Shown piece after piece: positions 1-13,453 of a DNA stretch of 64,000 bases. This stretch comes from Carallia brachiata (Eukaryota; Streptophyta; Magnoliopsida; Malpighiales; Rhizophoraceae), in contig JADCRB010000034.1 in the NCBI GenBank assembly GCA_021464245.1, positions 1,116,001-1,180,000 of the forward strand. The letters are read 5' to 3'. The translations under genes were made by a program, and so were the position numbers. The first letter of the stretch is position 1, and each line of letters starts with the position of its first letter. The notes under the pieces are model-generated. The model was not told the origin of the DNA. It saw only the letters and a list, made by a program, of their open reading frames with translations, and ran no database searches.

Positions 1-3000
1 CATGATATATAACAAAGTCATATTCATGTTTGTTTTTTGTTTCTCTCATTTGAGGCTGAAGGACAATAAATTAACTTGACGTTCAACATCAGCAGGCAAA
101 ACCGGAGTTTCGAGTTACCTTTGGCCGTTGATGATATGGTGAGCGTTACATCATGATTGACTCGGAAACTAAAAAATAAATAAATAAATTTCTAATCGGG
201 TTTATGTCTTCTGCCAAAAATATATTCAAGTCACTATACTAAATTAAATTTGTTACTTGGACCCTCTACTGTAAAATATTCAATTGAGCTTATGTTTTGT
301 ACAATATCGCAGCATTCAAATTCAATTTCAGGCACAATTCATTAGCTAAGAAAAATTAAAAGATTGATAATATTCAATTTGATATCCGACAATTAAAACT
401 ACTATATGCACGCTTACACAATCAAATTTTATGCAACCATATTTTACGTGGCGTTCACAATAGATAATGACCGATTATTTCAATAATCATGATATAGTAC
501 TCTTATAACTAATAAAGTGTCGAAGTAACACTTCTAACCTCTAATATACTGCATGTAAGTAATTTCATCTGTAATTGGATATAAAGTAACTATAATGTTT
601 CAAGAGACAATTGAAAATTTTTCTCGAGCAAGAATAAAATCAAAAAAATTGCTAATTTTAGGGAGTTAAATTATCATTTTTCGAATATATTTTCCCTTTT
701 TCCTTCACATAAATAGATGCTAACCGCTTGTTTGGGTAAAAAAAGGTTCCCATCAATTCTTATAATAAACGCCTAAAATCGATACGACATATATATTCCC
801 ATTGATATTGCCAACGGCATTGACGTTTGGTATACCTATGGCGTGCTATGATCGGACAAGAACCTTTCTTTCTAGCATTTCCCGATCATATCAATAGGAA
901 GGAAAAGTGCAAGCTGTAGAGGACGGAAGAAGGAATTTTTTAGCTTTATCTTCCTTCTTAAAAATGTGTGACACGTGTTTAAGTTGCAAAACTCCTTGAT
1001 TTATTATTGGGTTTTTGCGAATCTTCAAAATAATCACATGGCTTTGTCAAACTTTTGTTCTTAGCATTTCTCCCAAAAGATAACCTTTAAGTGTTTTAAG
1101 CAATTCAAAATTGAGCTGTCACGGATGTAAAATTTTTTTTATCTAATTGTAATGGGATTTTAATTTTTTACAATTATAATGATACTTTTTACAATAAAAA
1201 GTAATAAAATATATTTTTTATTACAAAAAATATTACTGTAATTACAAAAAATCGAAATCTCATTGTAATTAAGCAAAAATTTGTGACAAAAAAATTCTAA
1301 ACACCTATTTTTTTCCTTCAAAATTACGTGTTTGAATCTAGATTTAGCAAACTAGTTGCAAACTTTCGTGAGCAGCCAGCAAGGTAGCTACCAATTTACC
1401 ATTATGTGGAAAATGTGTAAATCACATTCCTTTCTCTTTTTTTTTTTTTTTTTTTTTTTCCACTTCGCGTTTGCTTGCTTGAATTCAATGACAAAAGGGC
1501 ATGAGTCATTTTCCTTGCACTTTTCCGGAAGCATCGAGCATTGCAAATTTTTCAGAATCCGAAATCTGCCTAATTTAGGACAGTAGTCACAGTACAAATG
1601 TACAATTAATGTTGTCGCTTGGCGACCTACAAATGTGTACAATGTAATCCAATGCCACTTGATACCGTGCAATATTCACTGCTTCAATTTATCAAGGAAA
1701 TATTCACCGTTTCACCATTGAAAAGCTTTATAAAGTTTAAACTACAGCCACCTCAAATAAAAATCCTGGGAGGATAACTACAAAACTCAATCAATTACAT
1801 TTTGACATTTGATTCAGATTCATGCATGGAAACTAAGTCAGCATGGGTTCCCATAAATAGTTGGATCACAATTTTCTTCATTAGATTACAGCCACATGAA
1901 AGATCAAGTCCACTGACGTGTTCCACCTCTAACCTCACATAAGAAAGTGACAATGATTACACAATGTACTTCTTTGAATTTTGGTGGGTTTGAGGGGAAA
2001 ACTTAAAATGTGAATGGACACTGTATTCTTTTCTAACGGTGATAATAGAAATGGCCACTGGTCTGCTACTTTTAGTATATAATTCTTACGTTAAGAAATG
2101 GTCATTAGGAGTGTTGGGCCTACAGGAATTGTCCGGATCGGTGGATTCAGAACACCAAGAATAACCAATAAAGTTTGTTTTTCTTTTTAAATTAATCCAA
2201 CAAATGTGGGGTACTGATATCTTAGCAGCTTGACTCAACGATAATGATCAGTTCAAATCACGAACGATTTCTGGATTTAGTCCCACTAAATCATATCTAA
2301 CCATAACATTATGACGAAAAGCTGAATCATTGATTATTGATTGAAGGGTAAAAAGAATGGACATTTTTTGTAGTTTAATAATTTTTGCCACATAATTTCA
2401 ATTTAGAGTTTGAAATTCCTTTTTGTTTCACTTACGAAGAGGGCATGCGTATGTTTATCACTTATTATGAGATTAAGAAAATTAAAAGGCGAATCCAATT
2501 ACTAGATAGTTAATCCATATATGACTATACACCATGTAGTTTATTAAATTATATTATGTTCTCTCTTTTCTTTTCTTTTTTCTAATCTTTTGGAATTAAT
2601 AACCTAACAAATAGACAATAACAAAGATGAGGACATGTACGGAGAATCAAACTCACACTCGCATGTTTCGACCATTCCAGCTGTCCGAGAGTTTTCGAAA
2701 TCAAAGCAACAAGCATAGGACACATCCATTGAAATCCATAGGACTATCAGGCCCATTTACTTTTAAAGAGCGGATCAAACGCAATTAAGTGAAGCCCATC
2801 GAAAAAAAAAACACTTAAACAGGTCCTGAGCATGATAATTGCGCAATCGCAGCTTTGGTCGAGATATGACCGGTTTTAGTAAGAGATGCAATGCACAACA
2901 TACACCCATGATAATTCCTCTCTGTCTCTCTTTCTCCCCAACATTGCCATAATTGCATTCCCCAATGAATGGGAATTTCCGTTAAATTTAAGGACCAACA

Positions 3001-4080
3001 AAACATTTATTCCCATCATTTTCGATCCCAACAATCTTAATTAAGATTAAGCCCATCGCTTGTTGGTCCAATGTGATCTCATCAGGACATCAATGAAATT
3101 TATTATTTGTGGACCAAAAGTGAGAAAAAATATGTTAATGCCATAACAAATTCAAGGTAGAACTGTCACGTGTGTCGCCAAATAAGTATAGCGCCAAATT
3201 CGAATCTTAATCGAAGGCAATTAACTTGAAAAAAAAAGAAGAAGAAAGAATTGCCGCTTATGTTTAGCAATGAAAAAGACCACAACCGAAAAAGACCACC
3301 CAGTTCAACTTTAGTCAATTAAAGGCAACAAAGAAATATTGACCTTTGATGAAAGGACATATTGATCTAGAAATGCATTCATCCACGGTCGAATTCCATG
3401 AATTTGTCTCCATTCCTTTTCTCTGTTTCACCGCTTTTCATTTATAACGACTATATTATCCCAACAACAGACTAATACATTTCAAGATTTTAATGGAGGT
3501 AGTAAGCTAGGTTCAACAATACAAAAAAAAAAAAAGGAAACAAAGAAAGTGAGAAATTTCTTGAAACTAGAAATCGCAACAAAAAGAAAATTGAGTTTCA
3601 AGTTCAACAATTGTGCTCTATAATTTTTTGCTTCTCACTTGATGAAGTGGGATATAAAAAATAGGATTCAGGATTGTTCTAGGAAAGTAGGAATTGATCA
3701 AATGCATTTTATGCAAATCCAATTGTATTAAAAATTATGTTCCGATTTTTTTTTTTTCCCCCTCACTTGAATGCAAGGCATCTGATATGTGGTTTGGTCC
3801 AAACCCAACTCTTGCCGAATACATGCGATCCGTTTTGACTAGGGAAACTCGTAGATGAACAATTGGGTGTATATATCTATATTTCTCTGGATTTGATACA
3901 TGGCCTTTCATGAGATCGAATGCTAAGCAGCATCAACAAGGAACACAAGAACATATCTAAAGATTACACACGGTAACAGAAACATCTTGCCTTAGAACTT
4001 GAAAACAAAATTTAAGCAAAAAATATAGGAAAACAAATGTGCGTTATGCTTATAGGGCCTAAGATTTGAAAGAAGAAGCC
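1..4080. other. AT-rich intergenic DNA, no gene recognised
   Basis: No open frame here resembles a known protein and none has a convincing splice or promoter context. The stretch contains homopolymer runs (a long T-run at about 1439-1459, an A-run near 3523-3535) and AT-rich single-copy-looking DNA. A tRNA-style 'gaatcaaactcacactc' dispersed-repeat phrase occurs near 2645 but forms no cloverleaf. Confidence 0.6.
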
Positions 4081-4093
4081 ATCAATTCCTAGC

Positions 4094-4307
4094 CTAGACA
4101 CAATAGGAGGCTACATCAGGCAGCTTAGATGGAGAAAAGGCCAAGAAAACGAGAGAGCTCATTATCAAGACAGGCAAAAACAGAAGCAAAAGAGGCGGCG
4201 GCGAGTGGCGGCAAAACAAGTGGCATCACCAAAAGGAATATGGTAATTAAAGCCATAACCATGATAGATTTCAATCTAAAACACTTGAACATGAAACTTT
4301 CTTCCAC
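4094..4307 (-). pseudogene. ARGOS/OSR-like small membrane peptide gene with a one-base frame break
   Basis: Read on the minus strand from ATG at 4307, the frame gives a short basic N-terminus (MFKCFRLKS) and a hydrophobic stretch ending in PLVLPPL at residue 35. It then slips into an unrelated frame that stops at 4125. The next frame continues as PPLLLLFLPVL, IMSSLVFLAFSPSK and LPDVAS and ends with TAG at 4094-4096. This is the LPPLPPPP plus hydrophobic second helix plus FLAFSPS layout of the ORGAN SIZE RELATED family (ARGOS, ARL, OSR1), small ER/membrane proteins that promote organ growth and modulate ethylene sensitivity. The 214-nt span is one base over a multiple of three; removing one G in the GCC run near 4202 would restore about 70 residues. 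A minus-strand TATA box lies 85-95 bases upstream. It may be a recent pseudogene or a sequence error. Confidence 0.72.
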
Positions 4308-4390
4308 ACCAAATGGTCATCTCCGATCTCCACCATGCAAAAAGCTGGGTCCTCTGCGGCTGTTTGCCAAATTTGCAATTGAAGGTGCAC

Positions 4391-4400
4391 ATATATATAG
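4391..4400 (-). promoter_or_regulatory. TATA box of the OSR-like gene
   Basis: On the minus strand the sequence reads CTATATATAT. It lies 84-93 bases before the ATG at 4307, so a start site about 30 bases downstream would leave a leader of roughly 55 bases. Confidence 0.5.
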
Positions 4401-4419
4401 ACAATGCGCAAAAGGGGGT

Positions 4420-7400
4420 CGGTTGATTCTATTTTGTACGCAAATACTGATGAACTGGAAGGAATAATTGATGGAATTGCTGGGGGAATGTTTCGGGACA
4501 TGGTTGTTGGTATCATGTCCCACTAGGATTTCACGATTAAACCAACCTACTCATATGCTTTTATTCGTTTTACATAAATAATCTAATAATACTTTAGGGA
4601 GTAATTTGAATCAATTAAATAACCATTCTTGGTTAACTCTTTGCCCCGGTGTTTAGTGCGACGGTGACGTAAAGGGATCATATGGGTAGCTTTACTAACA
4701 ACTTAAATACCGGAAAGAACAATGGCCACGTTCTCTAAACAAAACGAATGGGATCCGAACCTATGAACCGAGCAAGTTTATTTCATTACCGTTTAATAGG
4801 TGAAGAATTATGCAATCATTAAATTGTCACACTCTAAAATTTTACTTATTTCATGTCAGTTACATGTTTTGTACTTTGTAGGTAGAACATCGCACTCTTA
4901 TAGTCTCGACAAGATCATAAGATCATGTCTATCAGGACACAATCTAATGATTATAATTTAAATTTCTTTTTAATGGTTGCAAGTGTAATCCTAAAAATAG
5001 AAGATGCAAAAGTTTTAAGAAGAAGTAAGATACTATTGCGTAACTCATAACCTAATAATTGATGTGTTTCTCAGGAGAACAAAAAAAAAAATGTGTTGGC
5101 GCCATCCAACACAAAAATTCCTACTTAATGATTTTGAATTATCAAAGAACAAAACAAAGAAAAAAAGTGATGTTACCCATGCACGGACCTATGCGTTACT
5201 TCTTTGGGGCCAAATGTTTCCGTTCCGCTTCAAAATCACCGTTTAAATTTATTTCAAGAAACCGAAAATATTCCTGCTGCCTTTTAATTTTTCGAATTCC
5301 CTTTCTTTTTTCGGCCAGAATTTTCGAATTTCCTTAAAATTTATGTTATTATGTATTTTAATGGTAAAAATTTAAAAAGATAGATTCCAAAGATTCACCT
5401 CATGCTAGCTTGTAGGCTTGTACCCACTAAACCTCTCACAAAGAAAAAGGTATTAGAAGTTGTGACGAATCCAAATTACTAACTCTTTCTTCTTCTTTTT
5501 TTCAAACTTTTTTTTTAAATTATATTTCCTGTACACCCTTTAAGCGGAAGTGTTTGATTCGGGCCCTTTAGAATGAGAATGTCTTTTTCAGGAAAATTGT
5601 TCCGTAAAAGCACAATGAAGAGCCATCAAAATTTCCATGTACACAAAACAGCTCAAAGCTTTGTCTATGTTCATGCATGCTTGTCATAATAATTTCTTTG
5701 GCTGCATCATTATTTGAAAACTTAGAAAAATCACATGATCACTACCCAAAAAGCAGAGCAGAATTCAAAATTTATCATCTTAGCCAAATTGGTACGGAAG
5801 CGTACAAGTACCTAATTGCTCAAAGTAATTTAGGTGGCTAATCGTTTGTCACTGTAGATGGGAATAAGACTTGAGATTTTTGTTTGAGAATCTCATATTT
5901 AAATTTCATTGGACATCATTTGCTAAGTTCAGAATTTATGAGATGTTGAACCATTAACCAAGGATATTTTTCCCTGTCGTTAATCTACTAATAAAATTAA
6001 TGTAGAACTTTTAATTCGAACTTATCCACAAGCAAATCTTAATGATTTACCCATTTGATTTTTTTTCGGGGGGAGGTCTAATTGGATTGACTGAATGAAG
6101 TATTTTTTATGAGTGAAATTTGAGATTCAAATTCAAAATCTCACCTCCAAAATTTTTTAAAAGTATCACTGCTAAACTCATTCTTAACAAGACACATAAT
6201 GTATTTCATGACATTTAATAATTTATATATAAATTTTTTCACAAATTCAACCAATTTATATCACTACAACACTGCATACATATTTAGGTTTCAATTAAAG
6301 TGAGTACTAAGTATTTTCCCTTTTGTAATTGATCATTAAAATGCGGCCATAAACAAAACAAGTAGGAAAAGCCAATGCTGTCGAGGCGTTTTCAATAGAT
6401 GTGGCCGTGGAGGTACATGGTTCCCACAAAATCAAGGCGGGGCCATTACCAACAACACACGAACTCCGCGTCGAAGATAGGTTGGTAACTAACTGTTGTT
6501 GTGCTTTGTCTGTGTGTGTCTATGCCAACGACACGCCACGACATTTGATAATTCGGAGGGGCTCATTGGACCCACATAGTCACATAATGCAGCTTTGGGC
6601 CGACACATTTTTATGGGCAAATGCAAAGCATTTCTCTTTTTCCCTCTTAATTGAATTAAGATTTGGTATGTGAACATGTATCGGGTGGTTTGAGGGATTA
6701 ATTGAACGAGGATGACTTTTGGACTCTCACGCCGCCAATTCGTTACCACTCACAATTCGGTCATAAAAGGGGGAATGCTAACCGACCTAATATATTTAAA
6801 TAATAAATTTGAATATCAGAAATCTTAGATAGGTTAATTTTAACATTAAAAATAATATAATATGAGTTATTTGATAGTTGAATTAAAAAAATTAAATAAA
6901 TTATTAGATAAACTATACGCACTTATTAACACATCTTTTTAATATTAAATCAAAGAGTAAAATTTGATAGACATATTTTATTTTAGTGGATTTTTGTTTT
7001 GTTATAATTAGTTATTTAATATGGGTGTATTGGTAATTGATCCAATTTTTTACCCATCCAAGAATTAGAAAATGCTTCTTCTTCTTCTTCTTCTTCTTCT
7101 TATTATTATTATTATAATGATTAATATTCTTTTCCTGGCTCTAACTAGCAAAAGCAACAATTTGCTGACAATCTAGGTTAATGCACGCAATAGAGAAATA
7201 CATGCACCCAGTGGTGCCAGGCTACCAACATCAAATTCTATGTCCAACACGCTTAAATATAATCAGAAAGGGACCGGTTAAGAAAGCAACAACACCAATG
7301 GGTGAAAACGACATTGCTGACAGCTAACAAAATCAACATAGATGGATGAATGAATCAATCACCCATACGTTCTTATGAATGAATCAATCACCCATACGCT

Positions 7401-8280
7401 CTTACCTAATCAAAATGCAAGAGAATCAACAAGCTGACGTGGCGAATGGATACAACATGAGATATTGTGGGGCCAGTAGTACTCACAACCGTTGTGTTAC
7501 GATTGGGAGATTTCAACTGCATGGTGATGGGGCAATTTCTTCATGACACAAGAACACCCATATGTATAGATGCTAAGATCATAAAGTTAAGAACTTTAGG
7601 TCACTTGTTTTAGTCAAAGATAATAATGGGTCGGTGTTCTTGTCTGTCTCAATTTATTATAGACAAAAATCGAACAACGTGAATGGGTTTATGATTTATA
7701 GTTCTCGATGTTGAGAGATAAGGCTGAGAGGCAGCCATTCTATGGTGTAATTTTTGGGTCCTCTATATATATATATAATTTTTTTTTTCTTTTTTTTTCT
7801 GATAAGGTTTGGTGTAACTGGCCAATGGAGCCCAACTTGGGGTATGAGGGAAGGGAGATATGCTCAGGCAAAAGTTTGAACTTTCGTGTGAATGTCTGTC
7901 ACTTCTATAGTTTTAATTTACTTTAATTTATGTGTCAGAAAATCTACTGAGGAATACCACAAACGGAATGGGTCAGGTTCAATTGGTCCGAAAGACTCTT
8001 CTCTGACCATGGATGCCAATTGTTTTTAGGGTAATTTGTTTGTGTTAGGCTAATAAATTATCTCACACTTTCTTTACTCAAAGCCCACTGCTAAAGATTA
8101 AGGAAGAAAACAATTTTCCCAATGTCTTGCATACAATGACAACTCCTATTTATGCCTCTGATGCAATAACATCTGCAAGAAGCGACAAAAGAGATACTTT
8201 TCTTCTCATGAAAACCTGTCAATTTCAGACCTTATAGAGAGCTGCTAATTAAAACTTGATTTTGATATGCATGGCGTTTG
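4420..8280. other. Intergenic DNA, no gene recognised
   Basis: No frame here shows family resemblance. The stretch contains a 29-bp unit repeated twice at about 7337-7396 (tgaatgaatcaatcaccc core) and a (CTT)n-(ATT)n microsatellite. The somewhat GC-richer part at 6360-6760 shows no coding signal I can support. Confidence 0.55.
7074..7115. repeat. Compound (CTT)n-(ATT)n microsatellite
   Basis: About nine CTT units run directly into five ATT units. Confidence 0.9.
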
Positions 8281-8284
8281 GATT

Positions 8285-8500
8285 GTGTTAGATTTAATTA
8301 ATTTAATATTATTATTTTATTAATTAAATAATTTTACATAATAATAATAATAATAAATATTTAATAATAGTTACAATACACCTTTATACATTAACAATAA
8401 TAAAATTTTAATTCTACACAAATAATAAAAACACACCAAACAATTTAAATTCTATTCAAATAATAATAAATAATTAAATCAAAATTAATTTTAACATTTC
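8285..8500 (+). repeat. AT-rich direct repeat, left copy
   Basis: This stretch, rich in TAA/ATT runs (starting tttaattaatttaatatta), is matched along its length by 9385-9595 in the same orientation. The two are clearly similar but not identical. They flank about 0.9 kb that includes a GC-rich island. No TG...CA ends or primer-binding site mark them as LTRs. Confidence 0.65.
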
Positions 8501-8779
8501 TTTAATTTTTATTTTATAATACTTGCATCATTAACATCTACTTTAACCTGATAAACACATTATAGTTTAATAATTTCGTGAGAATATCATGTGCACACAC
8601 TATCGACCGTAATTTTTTTCATCCAAGACGGAACTGAAATTGGTGTTGAGTTATTCATGTTAAAATTCATACCAAACTTCTATTTTTCAGATTTGATACC
8701 CTAATTTGAAAATTTGTAATCCGAAATTGTTTGTTTTTTTCTCCCTCAAGCAATTTATGCCTCGGATCACAAAAACAAC

Positions 8780-9340
8780 ACCACAAAGACTAAGGATGGA
8801 CGGCTAGAATCCGGCCAACGACGACTCGGGGGCTCCTCCTCAGGCGGACGGTGGCTGGAAGAGGGGCGAACGGCGATAGAAAAGGTGGAAAACGGCGGCT
8901 GAACGTAGAAATCCGACGGAACAGAAAGGGAAAGAGGGCCGATGGCTTTGTCCGGTCACTTTCCGGAGACGAATCGGCGCGTCGGAGGCCGGGGAAGCTA
9001 GTTCTGGCGATTTCGACCCTCTACGGTGGCCGGACGACGCGATTCCGGCTTGGGGAGACGGCGGCTGGACCGTCTGTTTTGTTCGATCTGCGGCTTTCCG
9101 GTGAGATTTCCGGCGCGTGGGTGCCGGAATCTGGGAAATCGGCGGACGGCGGTGTAGGAGACGGCTTCCGGAAACTTGAACAGGGCGTGTGCCAGCGCGC
9201 GAAAGCTCCGGCGAGACTTCGGCGGAGCTCCGGTGACTTTGCTGGCGGTGTCTTTTTCTTCGTTTCAGATCAGATATCTGCTCCGATGTCTGACGCTCTG
9301 CTTTGTTGGCTATGAACTTGAATAAACTCTACAAAAATTT
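8780..9340 (+). other. GC-rich island with a 154-codon open frame, probably non-coding or transposon-captured
   Basis: Base composition jumps sharply to GC-rich, full of CGG/CCGG, between two AT-rich direct repeats. An open frame runs 8851-9315 on the plus strand, but its product is arginine/glycine-rich without recognisable domains. It has no evident promoter or splice context, and its length fits the lack of AT-rich stop codons. It could be a captured gene fragment (for instance a 5' UTR/exon piece) inside a mobile element. I do not call it a gene. Confidence 0.4.
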
Positions 9341-9384
9341 GTGATCGACATTTGTTTTCGATCAATCAGATTTAAAACTTAATT

Positions 9385-9595
9385 TATCACTTATAAATTT
9401 AATTAACTTAATATTATTATTTTATAAATTATATAATTTTATACAATAATAATAATAATAAAATATTAAATAATAATAATAATATATTTTTATATATTAA
9501 TAATAATAAATTTTTAATTATATTTAAATAATAAAAATATATTAAATAATTTAAATTTTACTTAAATAATAATTAATAACTAAATTAAAATTAAC
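9385..9595 (+). repeat. AT-rich direct repeat, right copy
   Basis: This is the counterpart of 8285-8500 in the same orientation, with the same order of blocks: aatattattatttta, ataataataataataa, aaataataaaaa, attaaaattaa. Confidence 0.65.
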
Positions 9596-11189
9596 TTCAC
9601 CAGAGTAAATTATCACTTGAAAAGGATTATCGTAGAGTTGGAAAAGACTGTACACCTCATGTTTTGCCAAACCCATTATCGGGATTTTTTTTTTCTTTTT
9701 TTCTTTTTTTTAAAAAAAATTGGAATGTAGCTCCACTATTCTGAGTTTGGCAGATAGCGCATGGACTAAAAGCTAAGTCAAAAAAGAAAAAGGGAAATTA
9801 ATATGTGATGGTCCTCACCAAAGTCAAGTTTTTCCAATGCATCAACATGCCATATGCTGTAATACTTTTCCTTGTCTTCTCCTTCGTCTACAAACAATGG
9901 AGCGCACCCACACAAGAAATATTAGACGAGATGGTTCAAAAGGCATGTAGCCTTCCTCTTCCTCTCTCTGACTAAACAAAAGAAAAGAGAAAAAACTATG
10001 TAAAGAATTAATTTTGCGGTTGAAAAAAGAAAACATTCATAGATTTCATCTGAATTTTGCAAATATGTGCAGGCATTGACATAACTTCGCACGCATGTTT
10101 TCTTTTGTTGCCTCATCAATTGTTACATAGACTCTAATGTTGCTTTAGATGCAAGGTACTAAGGAACTAATTGATGCCTATTTTAAGTTGGATGTGATTA
10201 TCTCTGCTGGCCACTTCACTTAGAAAAGGCCAAAAAATAGGAGAAGGTTCATTATCAATACCGCAACAATGATATAAACTATCGTATTACTACAGTGATA
10301 TAAATTCTTAGATAGTTGAATTAATTTAAAAAAAAAAGTAGATTAGCTGTTTAATATTATTTATATTATTTGATGAACTACAAACTTACTTATTTTTTGT
10401 TAAAAGTGAGTTACGTAATGGTGTTTTTACACGTATAAGCTAATAACAAAAGCTTCTAGGAGGGTGGAAGGTTTTTAAGTGCGAGGATTACTAAAGCTTT
10501 CTATAGACTATAGGCGTATCATTGCCCTCGTTTTTATGGGTCTAAATGGAGTTCCTCCAAAGCGACCTTATGCTCCTTCTTTAGCCAACTCATAAATTAT
10601 TACTTATTTCGGACAGTCTACGTGCAACTAATTAAATTTAACTTTTTCCAGACAAATATGCGTGGTCTTCAATCTTCATTGACTACCAAGAGAATCAAAA
10701 TTCAAAGGAAGAAAAAGATATTGTCCCCAGATGTGCAAGTTTCACTGAAAGCAAAATAGAAATTAATTGAGTGGGGAAAAAAGCACCACATATGGATGTG
10801 GCTAGCTAGCGGCAATATTGTAGGGCAATTGGTGGAAAATAAATGTGTCTTACGCATCTTATGCAATTCTTTTGTGGATCTACACACTGCTCTTCAAATT
10901 CAAACGCATGGATATATAGTCGGTCTTTGGTCCTCCTTTTAACCGACATTCAATCTCTAATAATTGTAGTGATTCTCAAGAGTCAACATTACACCTACGA
11001 GTAGCTCCTCCTTTTGTTTGGTTGAATTTGATGGCCTTAACGCCTAATTAACCCTAAGCATTTTCACTGTTAATTTCATCTCTCGTTTGCTTGCTGTGGT
11101 AGGTTAATCCAAGAAGCGTTGACAAAATATGAAGACGTCTGTATCATATAAATTACACTAAGTATAATACGGATACATGTGGTACTGTT
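9596..11189. other. Intergenic DNA, no gene recognised
   Basis: Short frames only, with no family resemblance. It is moderately AT-rich with homopolymer runs near 9690-9720. Confidence 0.55.
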
Positions 11190-12109
11190 TTTTCTAATTA
11201 GTCTAATAACCTTGAATTTTTCTGTTACAAAAATGAGAAATTAGTAGCAATACCTCAAAACTTCGTCAGGTCAGAAAGCATTGTGACTCTATATTCAGGA
11301 AATATACAATGAGATTAAATAATTATAATATACCTCACGACAGATGATAAATTATAAATTTAATCTCAGCGTTCAATTTTAGCAAGATTTGAACTCCCGA
11401 CCATAAGACCAGAAGTTCAAATCCCTCCCCTTCCTGTTACATATTCTGATGTTGAAAGCTCCACGTAGGAGACAACCGCGTAAAAACGAAGGCTAATATG
11501 TTAATAAACCAATGGTAAAATTCACCTAAATAGTTTTCTTTTTTTTTTTTTTTTTTTGGGTACATAAATTTACCTAGTCGATAGGTGGGAATAAAAAAGA
11601 AAACAAAAGATAGTCTCGCCTTGAGGCAAATGTGGGGCATTCATGCGTTTTTTAAGCAGGCCTGTATAGGCCCAAAGGAGCAACGCGAAATAATGCCTGT
11701 GACTCCTGGAATCTTACGTTATCTGCTTGCAGGCCTATTTAGGCCCGATTAGCCCATTTCAATAACTACGAAGAAGCATAGCCCGGCTCATTCCAATGGT
11801 TTATTTTGAGACAGCAACCTAAGGCCCACAACTACAACCAAGAATTTTCGCATATGTAAACCAAAAAAAAAAAAAAAAAGAATTTTTGCATATAATTATA
11901 AGGACAACTCGAATTTTAGGAAAACAAAATGAAGATTTTTTTTTAAAATATTTTTAGGGACACCCGATTTTATCTCGATGTATGCCACGAAAGCATCGCA
12001 CTGTTTTTCTGGTGTAACAACAGATTAAGCCCAACCGTAAATTTCCACGACACATTGATCAGCCCTAACGTTTGCCTACCCGAGCTGATGTTTCAGCAAT
12101 TATCCCATC

Positions 12110-12800
12110 TCAAATCCTAATGTGAGAAGAATTAAGAATTTTATATTAAAATATCAAATCTTAATCTCACAAGTATTAGAAGATATACTAAGATGAGTTG
12201 TTATATTAAAAAAATATCAAATTTTAATGTCACAAGGATTATAAATTTTTATATTAAAGATATCAAATCCTCATTCCAAAACGAATAGGAGTTTTATAAT
12301 ATAAAAATAAAACTAATCCTCATACCACAAGAATTATGAGTTTTATATAAAAAATATCAAATCTTAATGTTGTAAGGATTAGAATTTTTATTAAAAAAAA
12401 AACAATTCAGATCCTCATACCACAAGGATTAGATATTTTTATATTAAAGATATTAAATCTTAATTCTAAAGGGATTAGAAGTTTTATAATAAAAATAACA
12501 AATCCTCATGCCATAAGTATTAGGAGTTTTTATACTAAATATATCCAATCCTATTACCACAAGAATTAACAATTTTTATGTTAAATATAAAACATAATCC
12601 TAATGTCATGAGGATTATGAGTTGTTATATTAAAGATATTAGATCCTAATGTCAAAAGCATTTTGAGTTGTTATATTAAAAATATCAAATACCACAATAA
12701 TTAGAAGATAAAAGGGATTCTTAATCATTTTTTTTTCATCTATAATAGAGTTTTTAAATTAAAAATTTTAAATCTTAATGTTGCAAGGATTAGGAAATTT
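12110..12800 (+). repeat. Minisatellite, roughly 46-50 bp unit, about 13-14 degenerate copies
   Basis: Units read approximately 'tcaaatcctaatgtcacaag' followed by 'gattaggagtttttatatta' and 'aaaata'. Adjacent units differ by substitutions and small indels. The corresponding point in the duplicated segment (about 17120-17160) has one unit only, so the array expanded after, or was lost around, the segmental duplication. Confidence 0.85.
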
Positions 12801-13453
12801 ATTGGGTTCTTCTTCAAACTTTGTTTTTTCTATCTTGGGCTCATCGACAAGTATTACGGTTTGTGTGTAGGCCTGTTTGGGCCCTCTTATAAGGATGTAC
12901 GGCTGAAATATCAGCCCATTTAGAAAACGTACAATGATTTCTTTGGGCTTTTTTGGGCTCATCCAACGATTTGTTCTGACGGTACGTTACTATGCGTCGC
13001 TAATCCTAAGCCCATTTCCCAAAGGATTAGACGAGCCGCGGGGTACGCTGACTTATATAGTTTGTTTAGATTAGGAGATTTTAGTTGAAATGAAAGTTAT
13101 AAAAAAAAAAGTTGTGAGTAAAAAATTATTAAAAAATAATTAAAAAGTAAAATTTTTTATTTAGATTGTATGAGAAAATAATAAAAAATATATATATAAA
13201 TGAAATGATAAAAATATATTTACAAATAATTAAATAATAAATTAAAATTATAAAAATATCACTATAATAAAAAGAATGCGGTGAAATTATTTTAATTATT
13301 ATATTTTTTTTTCTTATCTTTCCCCCGTTGATTTGACAAGTCCTACTTAATTTCCACGTACTTTTCTTATAATTCCCGAACATGGAAAAAAGCACAATTT
13401 TTTTTTCTTTTTCTTCTCTAACAACAAACCAAACACACGGATAGAGTGTTACT

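Noticed and set aside
1388..1672. Open frames across the T-run near 1440
   Set aside because: Low-complexity Lys/Phe runs only.
8851..9315. 154-codon open frame as a protein-coding gene
   Set aside because: Arg/Gly-rich product without domains, in GC-rich DNA where stops are rare, with no promoter or splice context. Kept only as a composition anomaly.
8285..9595. TRIM or small LTR retrotransposon
   Set aside because: The direct repeats lack TG...CA ends, and no tRNA primer-binding site or polypurine tract is visible next to them.
12110..12800. CRISPR-like array
   Set aside because: The whole unit repeats and drifts; there are no constant repeats with unique spacers, and the DNA is plant nuclear. 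It is a minisatellite.
13062..13440. Second MITE (tagtttgtttagatta ... aacaaaccaaacacac)
   Set aside because: The end similarity is short and gapped and no target-site duplication was found.
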